This document shows, one piece after another, positions 14,801-25,140 of a stretch of 64,000 nt of DNA. The notes beneath the pieces were generated by a model. The model was not told where the DNA came from. It saw only the letters and a list, made by a program, of their open reading frames with translations, and did not search any database. Position 1 is the first letter of the stretch, and each line of letters opens with the position of its first letter. Origin of the DNA: Chondrosia reniformis. Its lineage: Eukaryota; Porifera; Demospongiae; Chondrillida; Chondrillidae. A program made the translations under genes and the position numbers. Location: the NCBI GenBank assembly GCA_947172415.1, contig OX359201.1:6808501-6872500 (forward strand), in the 5' to 3' direction.

Positions 14801-16223
14801 GAAAGGTAGTTCTTGTACTCTTCGATGGACAGCCCTTCAGTGCTGGTATTCCCAGAAGCATTAAATATTGTGTTGGAAATGTCTTGCACATCAATGAATG
14901 TGGGAATGCAGCGATAGGCAACTGCACACATGGTACGTATGCACATGAGGAGTGACAGTATATGAGCAGTGCTGTACCACTTACTGCTAGTGCTCTTGAT
15001 GTAGTAGGGAGCACACTGCTCGTCTGCAATGTGTTGCGCAAGCATCTTGATGTGGAAGAGAGATTTAATTACAAGTGAAACACTTTTTGTTGTGTAATGC
15101 TCTTACTACTCCACTCAGAGCTGTGATCTCATTGAAGCTTGAGGTATCCACCCCATCAATGCAGATTGGGTTGGCAGTGACCCCGACAGTGGTCTGATCC
15201 GGGCAGGTGGCCACGCACACCTGAAGAGCGGGGAGGCGGAGTTACATACACCCACCCACATTCTTTGCTTGTCTGTACCTGCTGGGTTGGACAGGAGAAT
15301 ATTGCAGAAAAGTCCACTTGTCCGGCCTGCAGGAAGCCAATAATCTCACCAGGGGTCAGCACACTGAGACATCGCGTGATGTCAAAGAACACCAGATTTG
15401 GCTTATCTCTAGCAAAGAGAAGAGACAATGATCACAGCAGAAATACAAGTTTGTGCACATGCACTCACTCCACTCCACTGTCAACCCCACAGAGACGTCC
15501 TTTGGAATCGACAGAGTACAGCAAGCGATACGGGTTTCCAGAAATAAAAGCTACAAATGGACAAGTGGACAAGTGGACAAGTGGACAAGTGGACAAGTGG
15601 ACAAGTGGACAAGTGGACAAGTGGAACAAGTCAGTTTCCTGTCCAAACCTTTGGAATGCAAATAGAGAATGTTGAAAATGGTACTGTTTACTTACCATAT
15701 ATTCCAATGCCAATCATTCCACATATAAAAATGATGAATACAGCGAGACAAATGATGTCTTTGGGCCTCCTAATAGCAAGCAGAACGGTCACATAGTTAC
15801 AGTGTGCCATATAAGGAAATGACTATTTATAACTCTCTCATCTGACAGGCTCTGATGTGTCACATATTTGAGATAATACTTTTGTCGGTAAGTACGTAAA
15901 GTCCTCTAAACACACGCAACACCAGTTCAACTACAGCACTGCCTACTGGAACAGGTCGCATATATGTAGCCACCGAATCAAATGACATAACGCGCCATTC
16001 TACATACTATACCAAGCGCGCCAGGTGCACGTCAAACAGCGCCGAAACAGAAATTGAGGATTACCTCTTCTTCCCTGATACGGGTCCTTCGAAACGCGGG
16101 TCTGGTCCATCAGTATCTACACGTACCCGGAGCACACGTAGCACATAATAGCCCTTTCGGACAAGAGACAAGATTACACGTCTCTCACGAACCTTCCTTG
16201 GAACAACTGCATGAGGTCCCCAT
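11887..16223 (-). CDS. Choline-transporter-like protein (SLC44A family)
   Basis: Multipass membrane protein related to CTL1-CTL5, which move choline and related solutes. The likely start is 16223: MGTSCSCSKE, then an intron, then DTDGPDPRFEGPVSGKKR, the position of DPxFxGP in CTL proteins. Next come TM1 (DIICLAVFIIFICGMIGIGIY, about 15776-15700), a Cys-rich extracellular loop (LLYSVDSKGRLCGVD, FFDITRCL, VCVATCPDQTTVGV), and further TM exons (LADFALAWPGLIM; VTWILLFITVAWFAVVAVFL; the CTL core FHVGTISFGALIIAIIQFIR with CCLWCLEKILRYINRQIY). The C-terminus ends near 11887. The MG start with nearby Cys residues suggests N-myristoylation/palmitoylation; this is inference. The 5' exon junction uses a non-ideal gttcgtg donor, so the start is less certain. 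Introns carry repeats at 12257-12612 and 15553-15627. Confidence 0.88.
12257..12612. repeat. Intronic minisatellite, 30-bp unit, about 12 copies
   Basis: Twelve direct copies of a 30-bp unit (starts GTATGCACATATAATGTACA, ends in AATGAACACAG) with G/A variants. It lies in an SLC44 intron; on the coding (minus) strand the first unit abuts the donor GTGAGTACATTATATG. There are no unique spacers, so it is not a CRISPR array. Confidence 0.95.
15553..15627. repeat. 8-bp minisatellite in SLC44 intron
   Basis: About nine tandem copies of GTGGACAA in the intron after the RLLYSVDSKG exon. Confidence 0.9.
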
Positions 16224-16364
16224 CTCGCGGTAATTCGATTGCTCCGAGTCAACTAACTTGTATACAAACAACGATTGACGTCTCCGCCTATTACGGGGTG
16301 GCAATTAGTGCGTAATGGTATTCACTGGTTACCATGGATTGGGAAGTCCCGTATAGAAAATAAA
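16224..16364. promoter_or_regulatory. Bidirectional promoter SLC44 / C19orf44-like
   Basis: A 141-bp gap between inferred divergent start codons. No TATA box is obvious. The role is inferred from arrangement only, and the SLC44 start is itself a model. Confidence 0.4.
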
Positions 16365-17480
16365 ATGGCCGACTGGCAGAGCGAAACGGGTGGCGAACTT
16401 CAGCAGTACCTAAACGATTTACTAACAACTAAACCCAAGGAAACTGTAGACTGGGAGGAACTGATGAAAGGAGAAAGAGATCTCTCTAGCAATCCTATTG
16501 CATCTGCTGTTAAATCACAAAACAGAATTGGGCACGCTTTTTTGAAACCAACTGTTGCCAGGCAACTAGGGCAAATTCGACCAAATGACAGTAGTTTACA
16601 GAAGACAAGTCATTCAAGTATATCTAGAGACCATTCCTCCAGTAGCATTGAAATTTCTGAGGCCTTGCAGCTTCATTCTGAGGCCAGTGATGAGGAGGGA
16701 GTGGCCAGTGATGAGGAGGGAGTGGCCAGTGATGAGGAGGGAGTGGCCAGTGATGAGGAGGGAGTGGCCAGTGATGAGGAGGGAGTGGCCAGTGATGAGG
16801 AGGGAGTGGCCAGTGATGAGGAGGGAGTGGCCAGTGATGAGGAGGCCAATAAAACAGGTGAGGTTTTTGAATCTCTTGAAGGAACAATCTCAAAGCAGTT
16901 GTGTGAGCTTGATGAGACTGTAGAGGAGATGACAAACAGTTTGACAGTAACGCAAAGTCCAAAAGAGGAAGAAACTGAACAGGCAGTGTCTGAGGATGGA
17001 TATGATGACTCATTTGAAGCAGTTTCTGATGAAAGTACTTGTTGTAGTGACGAGTCTCAAGACAACAGACATTCCCTGGGAGTGCAAACAGATCAACCAG
17101 TTTCCATGACAACGTTCCAGCACCCTACTACAGGGCCATCCACCATCACACAATGCTGCGGTGGTCCCCCTCCCCCTCCCCCTAAGAGAGCCTCTCAGCC
17201 CCCCACCCCCGGGGTATTGGATGACTTAATGCATCACCATCTGAGATTTGTGCAACAACAAATGAACATGATGAACAATATGGTTTCCATAGTAACCAAA
17301 TCTTTGAATACCAACTACAAGTACACAAGTGTTCGTTCCACTAAAAAGGTACATCTCTACACTCATTGCATGTGCCAGTGCTATAAGTGTCTGTTTATCT
17401 GTTCAATATAGTTTATGTCTGAAAACAATCCAAGTATTGCAAAGAATAAGAAAAAGAAAAAAACAAAGGATTATATGTAA
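16365..17480 (+). CDS. C19orf44-like (DUF4614-type) protein with acidic repeats
   Basis: Starts at the first in-frame ATG (MADWQSETGGELQQYLNDLL). One long exon runs to about 17348 and is spliced to a short last exon (17411-17480) ending NKKKKKTKDYM. The middle carries eight ASDEE units (period EGVASDE, 16681-16842), a strongly acidic tract with potential casein-kinase-2 sites. It is followed by a Ser/Glu-rich region and a proline run GGPPPPPPKRASQPPTPG. The C-terminal block (HHHLRFVQQQMNMMNNMV, LNTNYKYTSVRSTKKFMS) resembles the conserved tail of vertebrate C19orf44, whose biochemical function is not established. Assignment rests on that tail and is moderate. It converges on the p53-family gene with 57 bp between stop codons. 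Confidence 0.6.
16681..16842 (+). repeat. Coding minisatellite, 21-bp unit (EGVASDE)
   Basis: Tandem 21-bp units (AGTGATGAGGAGGGAGTGGCC minus one base shown) encode a repeated seven-residue acidic motif. DNA identity between units is near perfect, so copy number is probably variable between individuals (inference). Confidence 0.9.
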
Positions 17481-17537
17481 TAAAAAGTTATTTTTTAAAA
17501 GTTCTCTGTGCAAGATCCATTGACAATAGAGATTGTT

Positions 17538-19087
17538 TCATGTCAGCTTTCTCTTCTGGGACAAATAGCTAGCATAACAGCATATAAAGGATTATGTACA
17601 CACACACACACGTACGTATGTAGTTACAGAATAGATTGGTAGTGACTTACTGTGACTTTATAAAAACGTCTGCCTCCACTAGTGACGCTGGAGACCTCAG
17701 CTGGAGGTATCGAATAGTCCAGTTTGACAGCACCTGCATACAGAGCATGTACATTGCACACTGCCACAGCTAAAGCATAGATCACTAACACTTTGCATTC
17801 TGGGATGACTTTCCCTTTCCAATGCTCCTCAGCCTCTTGGGGGACGGGTCCTGCTCCTGTGTGGCACCAACCAGTACAGTCAGCAGAAGGCACATAGTGA
17901 AGGGTCTAACCTTCTTGTCCTTGTCCCTCTTTGGGCAAGCACAGATCCGAACATCAATTGTGCCTACACTGATCACCATGTCATTGCAGATCACCTGCAC
18001 TACCAGTCTGAGGGGGATCTTCTGGGATGGTCGCTTCCTCCTTTGTCCGAGGAAATGTTCATGCGAACTGAAACAGTGGAATGTGTACACAGCCATCTGC
18101 CTTTTACCATCACCTGCAGTCACATGATGATCACATGATGATCACATTCCAGTCACATGATATCAACACTCACTCATTAATCTCTCAACGGGCACATCAA
18201 CAAATGGTGTGTTGTCAAAGATCCCGTAATAAGGCATGCTCCCCTCGTGGGCAACTACGATGTGATCACGATATATAGCACCTACATTGAAATATTAAAT
18301 ATTGGTAGTCACATGATGGTCACATGACCCAACACCTGTTGGTCCTACCTCCATCTTTATCTACACACTTGGCACACTTTCTAACAGTATTACTGTCTCC
18401 GTTTCGGAAGACAACAAATCCCCTCAGAATGCAGCCGCTTGGTAAGGGATCTGCAGAGAGGAGATGTGTTCACAAGCAGTAGTGCTGCCAACTATCTTCA
18501 CTTACGCTCTAGACAGATGGTAATGGGAATACGTTCTCTTGCATTGACGCACACCTCCCTTCCGCTCCACTGTACAACATTCAACACATAACACCACATT
18601 CCTCACATGCACAAAGAAAACTTACCATATAAGGAAGCCCTTTACTGACACTAGCAACCTCTTGAGTCTACAGAGGGGGAGATACAAGTCACGTGATCCT
18701 ACTCTAACACCGTTTAATCTCACATCGTCCAATGTCAGACTAAATCCATACACGCCGGGGTTAGGTTTGCGTTGTGTTAGGTCGACTGGGGGTATGGCGG
18801 GCCTGTCGCAGATCTGGGGATGAGGACAGGTCGAGACCACGGGAACACTCGCCGTCAGCGATGGATTGGGCAGCTCTTGGCAATAAGGGACTACAGAAGA
18901 AAGGAATGCGTCTAAAATGGCTGGTCGCTGAGAAGCTGAAGGTGCAACTAACCTATTTGGTCCGAAGTGTGCTGGGGGTACTACAAGAGGCGAGAAAAGC
19001 AATCGATCACATGTTCCTACCGAATGTAGTCACAAATTACAATACTTTAATGATTTGCAAACGACTTACACTGCAAATGCGATCCAT
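17538..19087 (-). CDS. p53/p63/p73-family transcription factor
   Basis: Sequence-specific DNA-binding stress/genome-surveillance factor family. Start ATG at 19087 (MDRIC), then a Pro/Ser-rich N-terminal exon (to about 18738) ending GVYGFSLTLDD, the start of the p53 DNA-binding domain. The domain continues in small exons: REVCVNARERIPITICL; PLPSGCILRGFVVFRNG; NTVRKCAKCVDKDG; HIVVAHEGS, FDNTPFVDVPVE; then a long exon (about 18117-17931) with VYTFHCFSSHEHFLGQRRKR and TIDVRICACPKRDKDKK. The RICACP-x-RD block is diagnostic, including equivalents of human R273 and R280. Human zinc ligands C176/H179/C238/C242 correspond to C/C/C/H here. After the domain come only a basic linker (SPKRLRSIGKGKSS) and about 35 residues ending KRKLT; I see no clear tetramerisation helix or SAM domain. 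It is head-to-head with SEC16. Confidence 0.85.
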
Positions 19088-19376
19088 TCTGATCTAATCT
19101 CAGCTACGAGATAAGAACACCGTTTATATAAGAAGAGCTAAAAGGCAAGATGAGGCAAGCCGCTATTACGTCATGGACTGGCAAGATTGTTCAGGCCTTC
19201 CTGTTCGTCTATGACGTAAGAATAATAGTAATGGTTAAATGGCCGACCATTAGGAACTTACTCGCGTTGGAGTGTTAATAATTTTCTCTATTAGTCGCAA
19301 GGTAAGATTTTAATTCAAAAATTCATTATATCACGTGTTCCAAGTTCTTCACGTGCTGCCGTAGGTTGCTCCAAGC
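19088..19376. promoter_or_regulatory. Bidirectional promoter p53-family / SEC16
   Basis: 289 bp between divergent ATGs. It holds two CACGTG E-boxes (about 19332 and 19350) and two CRE-like TGACGT/ACGTCA elements (about 19168 and 19214). No TATA box at a convincing position. Function is inferred. Confidence 0.45.
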
Positions 19377-22300
19377 ATGTCTCACTCGAACACTGGTTCC
19401 CTGTTCGACATCGGCATTTCTAAGGCGGACCCGTTCTCGTTTGTCGATCACACTACTTCTCAAGTGCCGGGTGTTCACCCGCAAGCTACGCTTTCATCAG
19501 CTTCAGGTGATACAACTTTCCCTACATTAAACACTTTCCCAGAACATCAGTCAGGAAAAGACTCACATGACCATCACGTGACTCCATTGTTGGATTTCTC
19601 TCCGGATACAGAGGTGCCCAGCAGTGTTCCAGGTGCCTTTGAGAGGCTCCCATCGACTGAACTAGTTCCCTCTCCCACCTCTGCCTTCTCTCCTGTGGAA
19701 CCACTGAAGAGTCCCAACCAGCTGACACACCCACTTGATTCAAAGCCCCACCCAAAGCAAGCCATCCCTCCACCGCCATCTTCCTCTTCTGTGAGCATCT
19801 TGTCTTCTCTACTGGAAACCCAGTCAAAGATCAGTGATGATATTCGTATCCTAACTCCCTCACCAGTCCCAAAATCCCCCGACAAGGCAGATGTGAAATT
19901 GATGCCTGAGTCAAAGCTACTCCAAATCCAACCACCTACTGGGAAACTGGAGCCAGCTCAACCAGTTGCACCATCTCAGCAAATTGGTAGCAGTTTTCAC
20001 TCTTTACCTCCAGCTGCCTCTTTACCTCCAGCTGCCTCTTCCACTGTATCAGAGACAAAGTTTATGGCTCAACGCAGCACTGGCCCAAGTACTACCACTG
20101 GACTGTCTTCAGAGACCGGCAGTCAACATTTTCAATCTCACTACACCACTACTCTAGCCCAACAGAAAGAGGCTCAGAAAAGTGCAGATCCGTCTTTTTC
20201 AGACCGGAGGACAGATCCATCTTTTTCAGACCGGAGGACAGATCCGTCTTTTTCAGACCGGAGGACAGATCCGTCTTTTTCAGACCGGAGGACAGATCCG
20301 TCTTTTTCAGACCGGAGGACGGATCCATTTTATTCAGAACAGAAAACAGATCCATCTTATTCAGACCAGAGGACAGATCCATCTTATTCAGACCGGAGGA
20401 CAGATCTGTCTTTTTCAGACCGGAGGACGGATCCATTTTATTCAGAACAGAAAACAAATCCAGTGTATTCAGACCGGAGGATGGATCCAATTTATCCAGA
20501 CCGGAGGACGGATCAATTTTATTCAGACCGGAGGATGGATCCATCTTATTCAGACCGGAGGACGGATCCATCTTATTCAGACCAGAGGACAGATCCAATT
20601 TATTCAGACCGGAGGACGGATCCATTTTACTCAGACCGGAGGACGGATCCATCTTATTCAGACCGTAGGACAGATCCAATTTATCCAGACCGGAGGACGG
20701 ATCCATCTTATTCAGACCGGAGGACGGATCGATCTTATTCAGACCGTAGGACGGATCCATCTTATTCAGACCGGAGGACGGATCCATCTTATTCAGACCG
20801 GAGGATGGATCCATCTTATTCAGACCGGAGAATGGATCCATCTTATTCAGAAAGGAGGGTAGAAAGTTGGGCACATGATGGTAACCATGGGAACCAGCAG
20901 CAAAGCTTCTATAATTCAAGGGACAGGTACAACTCAGAGCATCACCATCGCCGTGGAAACAGCACGGGGAGAGCCCCTTTTAATGATCAGGAGTACAATC
21001 GTAATAGTAAGCTGCATGCCATACAGTGTTGAGAGAAGTGTGTGTGGCTATGTGCTGCTGTAATGACATCTACTTCTGATTTTGGTATATAGACTGGAAT
21101 GATTACTCCTATAGAGAGTCATATGACAGGAGTTACTATGGAGATGATAGAGCCAGCTACCATGGTGACTATTACTATGGTAACTATAGAGATGCTTATG
21201 AAGACTATGACTACAGTTATTATGGGGACTATGGGGAAGATCCTTCAATTATTGGAGTACAGCAGTGGGTGGAGAACACTGGTAAGTTAACTGCAACAAG
21301 TTTCAGTAATTAAGTTCAAATGTGTGTCCTGTCTCAGATCCAGAGCCATTGAGGGAAACCCCCTTGAGATTTGACAGACCACATGTTGTGGCTAGATTTG
21401 GAGTGGGTGGAGTCTTGACAGTGGTAACACCGACTGTTCCTTCCAAGTATACTTTGGCCACAGTGGAGACACACTCCCTGCAAGTATGCACACACATCTA
21501 GGTATTTTGGTTTCTATGGTAACACCTTTGTTAAATTCTCATCTTTGCTTAGGAGTTAGTACCAGAATTTGTTGATTTGAAGAGGAAAATGGCCGCCTAC
21601 CCAGGACCACTGATACCGTAGGTTGACTCCAACTATTTAGAGAGCACTGTTTACAGGAATGTCTGTTCTGATAGTGGAGATACACCAAAGAGTGCCGTAG
21701 TAGAGTTTGCAAGGCAGCAAAGCTTGTGGTGCAAAGGTCAAAGTGCAGAGTACAGAGCAGACGGTAAGAATGACCCCAGTCAGGAGCGTGCCCTCCTGGA
21801 GACCGCCCTCTTATGGGAGTACATTGTCCTCCTCTGCCAGCAGAATGGGGTGAGTGTGTGCACGTACACCTAGAGAGGCAGAGAGGCAGAGAGGTAGAGA
21901 GGCAGAGAGGCAGAGAGGCAGAGAGGTAGAGAGGCAGAGAGGCAGAGAGGTAGAGAGGTAGAGAGGCAGAGAGGCAGAGAGGCAGAGAGGCAGAGAGGCA
22001 GAGAGGCAGAGAGGTAGAGAGGCAGAGCGGTAGAGAGGTAGAGAGGTAGAGAGAGCACTTTATAGTTGGAGTAATGGGCTCATTGAAACAAAAGAAACTC
22101 TCTTTGCTACTCTGTAGGTGGTAGTTCCAAATGACATTTCAGATCTCTTGATTCGCTGGAGTGATACATCGCCAGATTTATTTGCAGTGTCCAGACAAAG
22201 CACTGAAGACCACACCTCCGTGGTCCACCAGTTCAGAAAGCTTATACTAGCCGGGAGGAAGAAGGTGAGACACATGACCATTCTCTCACAGACTGTAACC

Positions 22301-25061
22301 TCCCAGTTTGATAGGATGCTCTGGAGTATGCATGTCGCCAGTCTCTCTGGGGGCATGCTCTGATGTTGGCACAGACAATGGAGGAGCAGAGCCGCCAGTA
22401 TGCCATCAACCGATTTACAGCTGGCCTCCTGTCCTCCGATCCACTGAACACATTCTATACTATGATGCTGGGAAGAATGCCATCTGTTACCAAGGTTACC
22501 ATTGCCATGGATACTTGTGTATATGAATTGTGTTTGTTTACTCTTGTATTCTTGTGTGATTAGCCAGAAGGACTGGCAAGGGGCGGAGACTGGAAACTCC
22601 ATCTCTCAGTGATGCTCTCAAATAGAGCTGCTTTGAATAATTCTTTAGCAATTGTCTCTCTTGGAGATTCTCTTTGTGAGCAAAACACACCACTGTTGTG
22701 ATTTATCTAATTATAAGGGTTCTCCCCTTTAGTGTCAAGGGGCCACCTTGCAGCCGCTCACTTTTGCTACAATGTATCAGAAGCCATTTCAAGTGGCTCA
22801 AACGATAAGTTTGAAAAATATACCTTATTAGGAGTGGACCAAGCCGTCTGGGAAAAGGGGACTTTCCCTCCTTTTGAAGCCCTCTGGATGACTGAAGTTG
22901 GTTAATGAGAGAGAAGCAGAACCTCATTTAACTTTCTCTAAAATTCTCTTTATTCAGGTGTATGAATATGCAATGAGTTTAGGAAAAAGTAACTTTTGTT
23001 TAGGAAAATTTCAAAGTTTTAAATTTAATCTAATTTATCAACTCTTGGAGGCTGGTTTGATGGAAGAGGTGTGTAGGTATAAATAAAGTGTGTCTTCTGC
23101 TCACGCCTCTAGCCACACCCTCCCTCCCAGTCCTTCAGGTACTGTGAGCTGGTTGCCTTGTATGTCTGCAAGCACTCAGGAGACATTTGTCCTGCAGTCG
23201 TCTACCAGTTAGGAGAGGTAGGTCATGTGACAGACATGTGACTTGGTGCATCAACAGTAATGCATTCCTTGCAGCTGTGTGTACGTCTGCACTATGCTGT
23301 TCATGGAGGAGGTGTGTTGGAGAGCGAGCTACCAGAGTGGATCTGCTCTCTCTGTCAACAGATCAATCTGCAAAATATTCATCATGGCAGAGAAGTAGGT
23401 TCCATTGAAAGTGGAGTGTATTGCTTTGCCATTGGTGCTTCTGTTTGTAGCTGAAATTCCTTGAAGAAACATTAACCCATTCAGGAAGTAGATCGAGTAC
23501 AGCTATTAGTGAACGTGGCACCACTGACCAAGCCCCGGCCACCCTTCAAGAGGGGATGTCTGTACTTGCTGAGGAGAACATGCATTTGGCATCATCTTCT
23601 CAAGTGTCAGTCCACTCTTCCATCAGTCAGCAGGGAAAGACACACTCACAAGTGGTTAGCCAGTGGCCACCTTCAGATCAGGGGACCAACGTCTCACAGC
23701 CAACCACTAGCCAGTGGCCATCCTCAGATCAGGGGAACAACACCTCACAGCCAACCACTAGCCAGTGGCCACCCTCAGATCAGGGGACCAACGTCTCACA
23801 GCCAACCACTAGCCAGTGGCCACCCTCAGATCAGGGGACCAACGTCTCACAGCCAACCACTAGCCAGTGGCCACCCTCAGATCAGGGGACCAACGTCTCA
23901 CAGCCAACCACTAGCCAGTGGCCACCCTCAGATCAGGGGACCAACGTCTCACAGCCAACCACTAGCCAGTGGCCATCCTCAGATCAGGGGACCAACGTCT
24001 CACAGCCAACCACTAGCCAGTGGCCATCCTCAGATCAGGGGACCAACGTCTCACAGCCAACCACTAGCCAGTGGCCACCCTCAGATCAAGGGACCAACGT
24101 CTCACAGCCAACCACTAGCCAGTGGCCACCCTCAGATCAGGGAATTCAAAGCGGTTATTCCAACCCCATTGGTCAATACTTGCCAGTTTCTGATTTGCCT
24201 CAACCGGAAGCTGAAGAGTTGACACAAGACAACGAGGAAACGGATTCCACTTCAGAATCAGCACCTCAGAGAGTAAGGTTTTCATGTTGACTACACTCAG
24301 ATGCTTAACAGATTGTTTGTATTGTCAGAGCTCAAGCTGGAATTTCTTTAGCTTGTTCAAACGCAAGAAGTCAGCATTCCTACCGGATGACAAGGATAAA
24401 AAGGTACTTGTCTGCTCCTCCCAAATGTCATAACTTGTGGATCCTCTCAATCTTATAGTTGGTTTATGATAAAGAGCAAAAGAAGTGGGTCAACCTCGAT
24501 GCTGACGAAGATGTGAGTTGAACATTTTGCAAAGTATAACATAATTACAAGCACCATTGGGTCTTTAGGAAGCAGATGTAGCTCCTCCTCCTCCAACAGA
24601 CTCTGAACTGATAAAGAGATTTAATCCCAACCCAGCCCCCACCTCAGGGGCAGGTCAGGTACCCGGATCAGGAGCACAGGCCGGCAGTGTTCCTCTCTTC
24701 ACAGGAGGCTACAAAGCTCGTGGAGGTAAGCCCCCGGAGCAGGGGTGACAGCAGCCCCCCCCCCCCCCGGAGCAGCAGCTACTAATTTTGTCTGTTTGTA
24801 GTTGCCAAGTCAAAATATGTTGATGTGTTTGCTGCAAAGACGAGTACTGCTGCCAGTGTACAGGCGTCACAAGCACCCCCTCCCATACTGGGTGGGGGCA
24901 GCTTCATGCAACCATATTCTGGAACCATGTTTGTCCCGTCAGGTAGATCTGATTAGTGTCACGTGTCATATGGTTATCATGTGATTATCATGTGACTTGG
25001 CGTGTGCTGTTTCTTTTCGCATGTAGCTCCGGCCAATGACCCTTCAAGTGGTACCAGTTGA
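19377..25061 (+). CDS. SEC16: COPII coat assembly protein SEC16
   Basis: Scaffold of endoplasmic-reticulum exit sites that organises COPII coat assembly. The start MSHSNTGSLFDIGISKADPF is the first ATG of the long exon 1 (19377 to about 21008). The N-terminal disordered region contains a nine-residue coding repeat (TDPSYSDRR type, 20182-20862). The central conserved domain follows in exons around 21340-23450: EPLRETPLRFDRPHVVARFG-like start, TPKSAVVEFARQQSLWCKG, ERALLETALLWEYIVLLCQQ, LWGHALMLAQTMEEQSRQY, DWKLHLSVMLSNRAALNN, then AAHFCYNVSEAISS. A second coding repeat (QWPPSDQGTNVSQPTTS, 23660-24150) precedes the C-terminal conserved block (WNFFSLFKRKKSAFLPDD, KLVYDKEQKKWVNLDAD) and a Pro-rich tail ending SSGTS. 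Order and content match animal SEC16A/B. Stop at 25059-25061, 79 bp before the next gene. Confidence 0.93.
20182..20862 (+). repeat. Coding minisatellite, 27-bp unit (TDPSYSDRR)
   Basis: About 25 tandem 27-bp units in the SEC16 first exon, each encoding nine residues. The DP, S/P, D and RR positions are constant, while the residues between vary (F/Y, S/F/I, S/P). Reading frame is kept throughout. The product is a charged, aromatic-rich, low-complexity tract. Confidence 0.95.
21872..22052. repeat. Intronic 10-bp purine repeat
   Basis: About 18 copies of AGAGAGGCAG with AGAGAGGTAG variants in a SEC16 intron, between the exon ending CQQNG and that beginning VVVPNDIS. Confidence 0.93.
23660..24150 (+). 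repeat. Coding minisatellite, 51-bp unit (17 residues)
   Basis: Nearly identical 51-bp units, about nine, in SEC16, each encoding QWPPSDQGTNVSQPTTS with P/S and T/N variants. The frame is open throughout and joins the neighbouring exon sequence on both sides, so the repeat is part of the protein. Confidence 0.93.
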
Positions 25062-25140
25062 ACCGAACTATAGAACAATCAATTAATTTTATAATATCGT
25101 GATACTGTACACGCCCATTTACAAATGGCTACCTGCAGAG

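Noticed and set aside
16224..16252. SLC44 start at 16252
   Set aside because: That frame begins with TTG. A model starting at the ATG at 16223 and spliced into DTDGPDPRFEGP gives a better CTL-like N-terminus.
17538..19087. T-box, Runx or NDT80 factor instead of p53
   Set aside because: These folds share a general immunoglobulin-like core, but the RICACPKRD block, the YGF start and the paired zinc-ligand positions are specific to p53/p63/p73.
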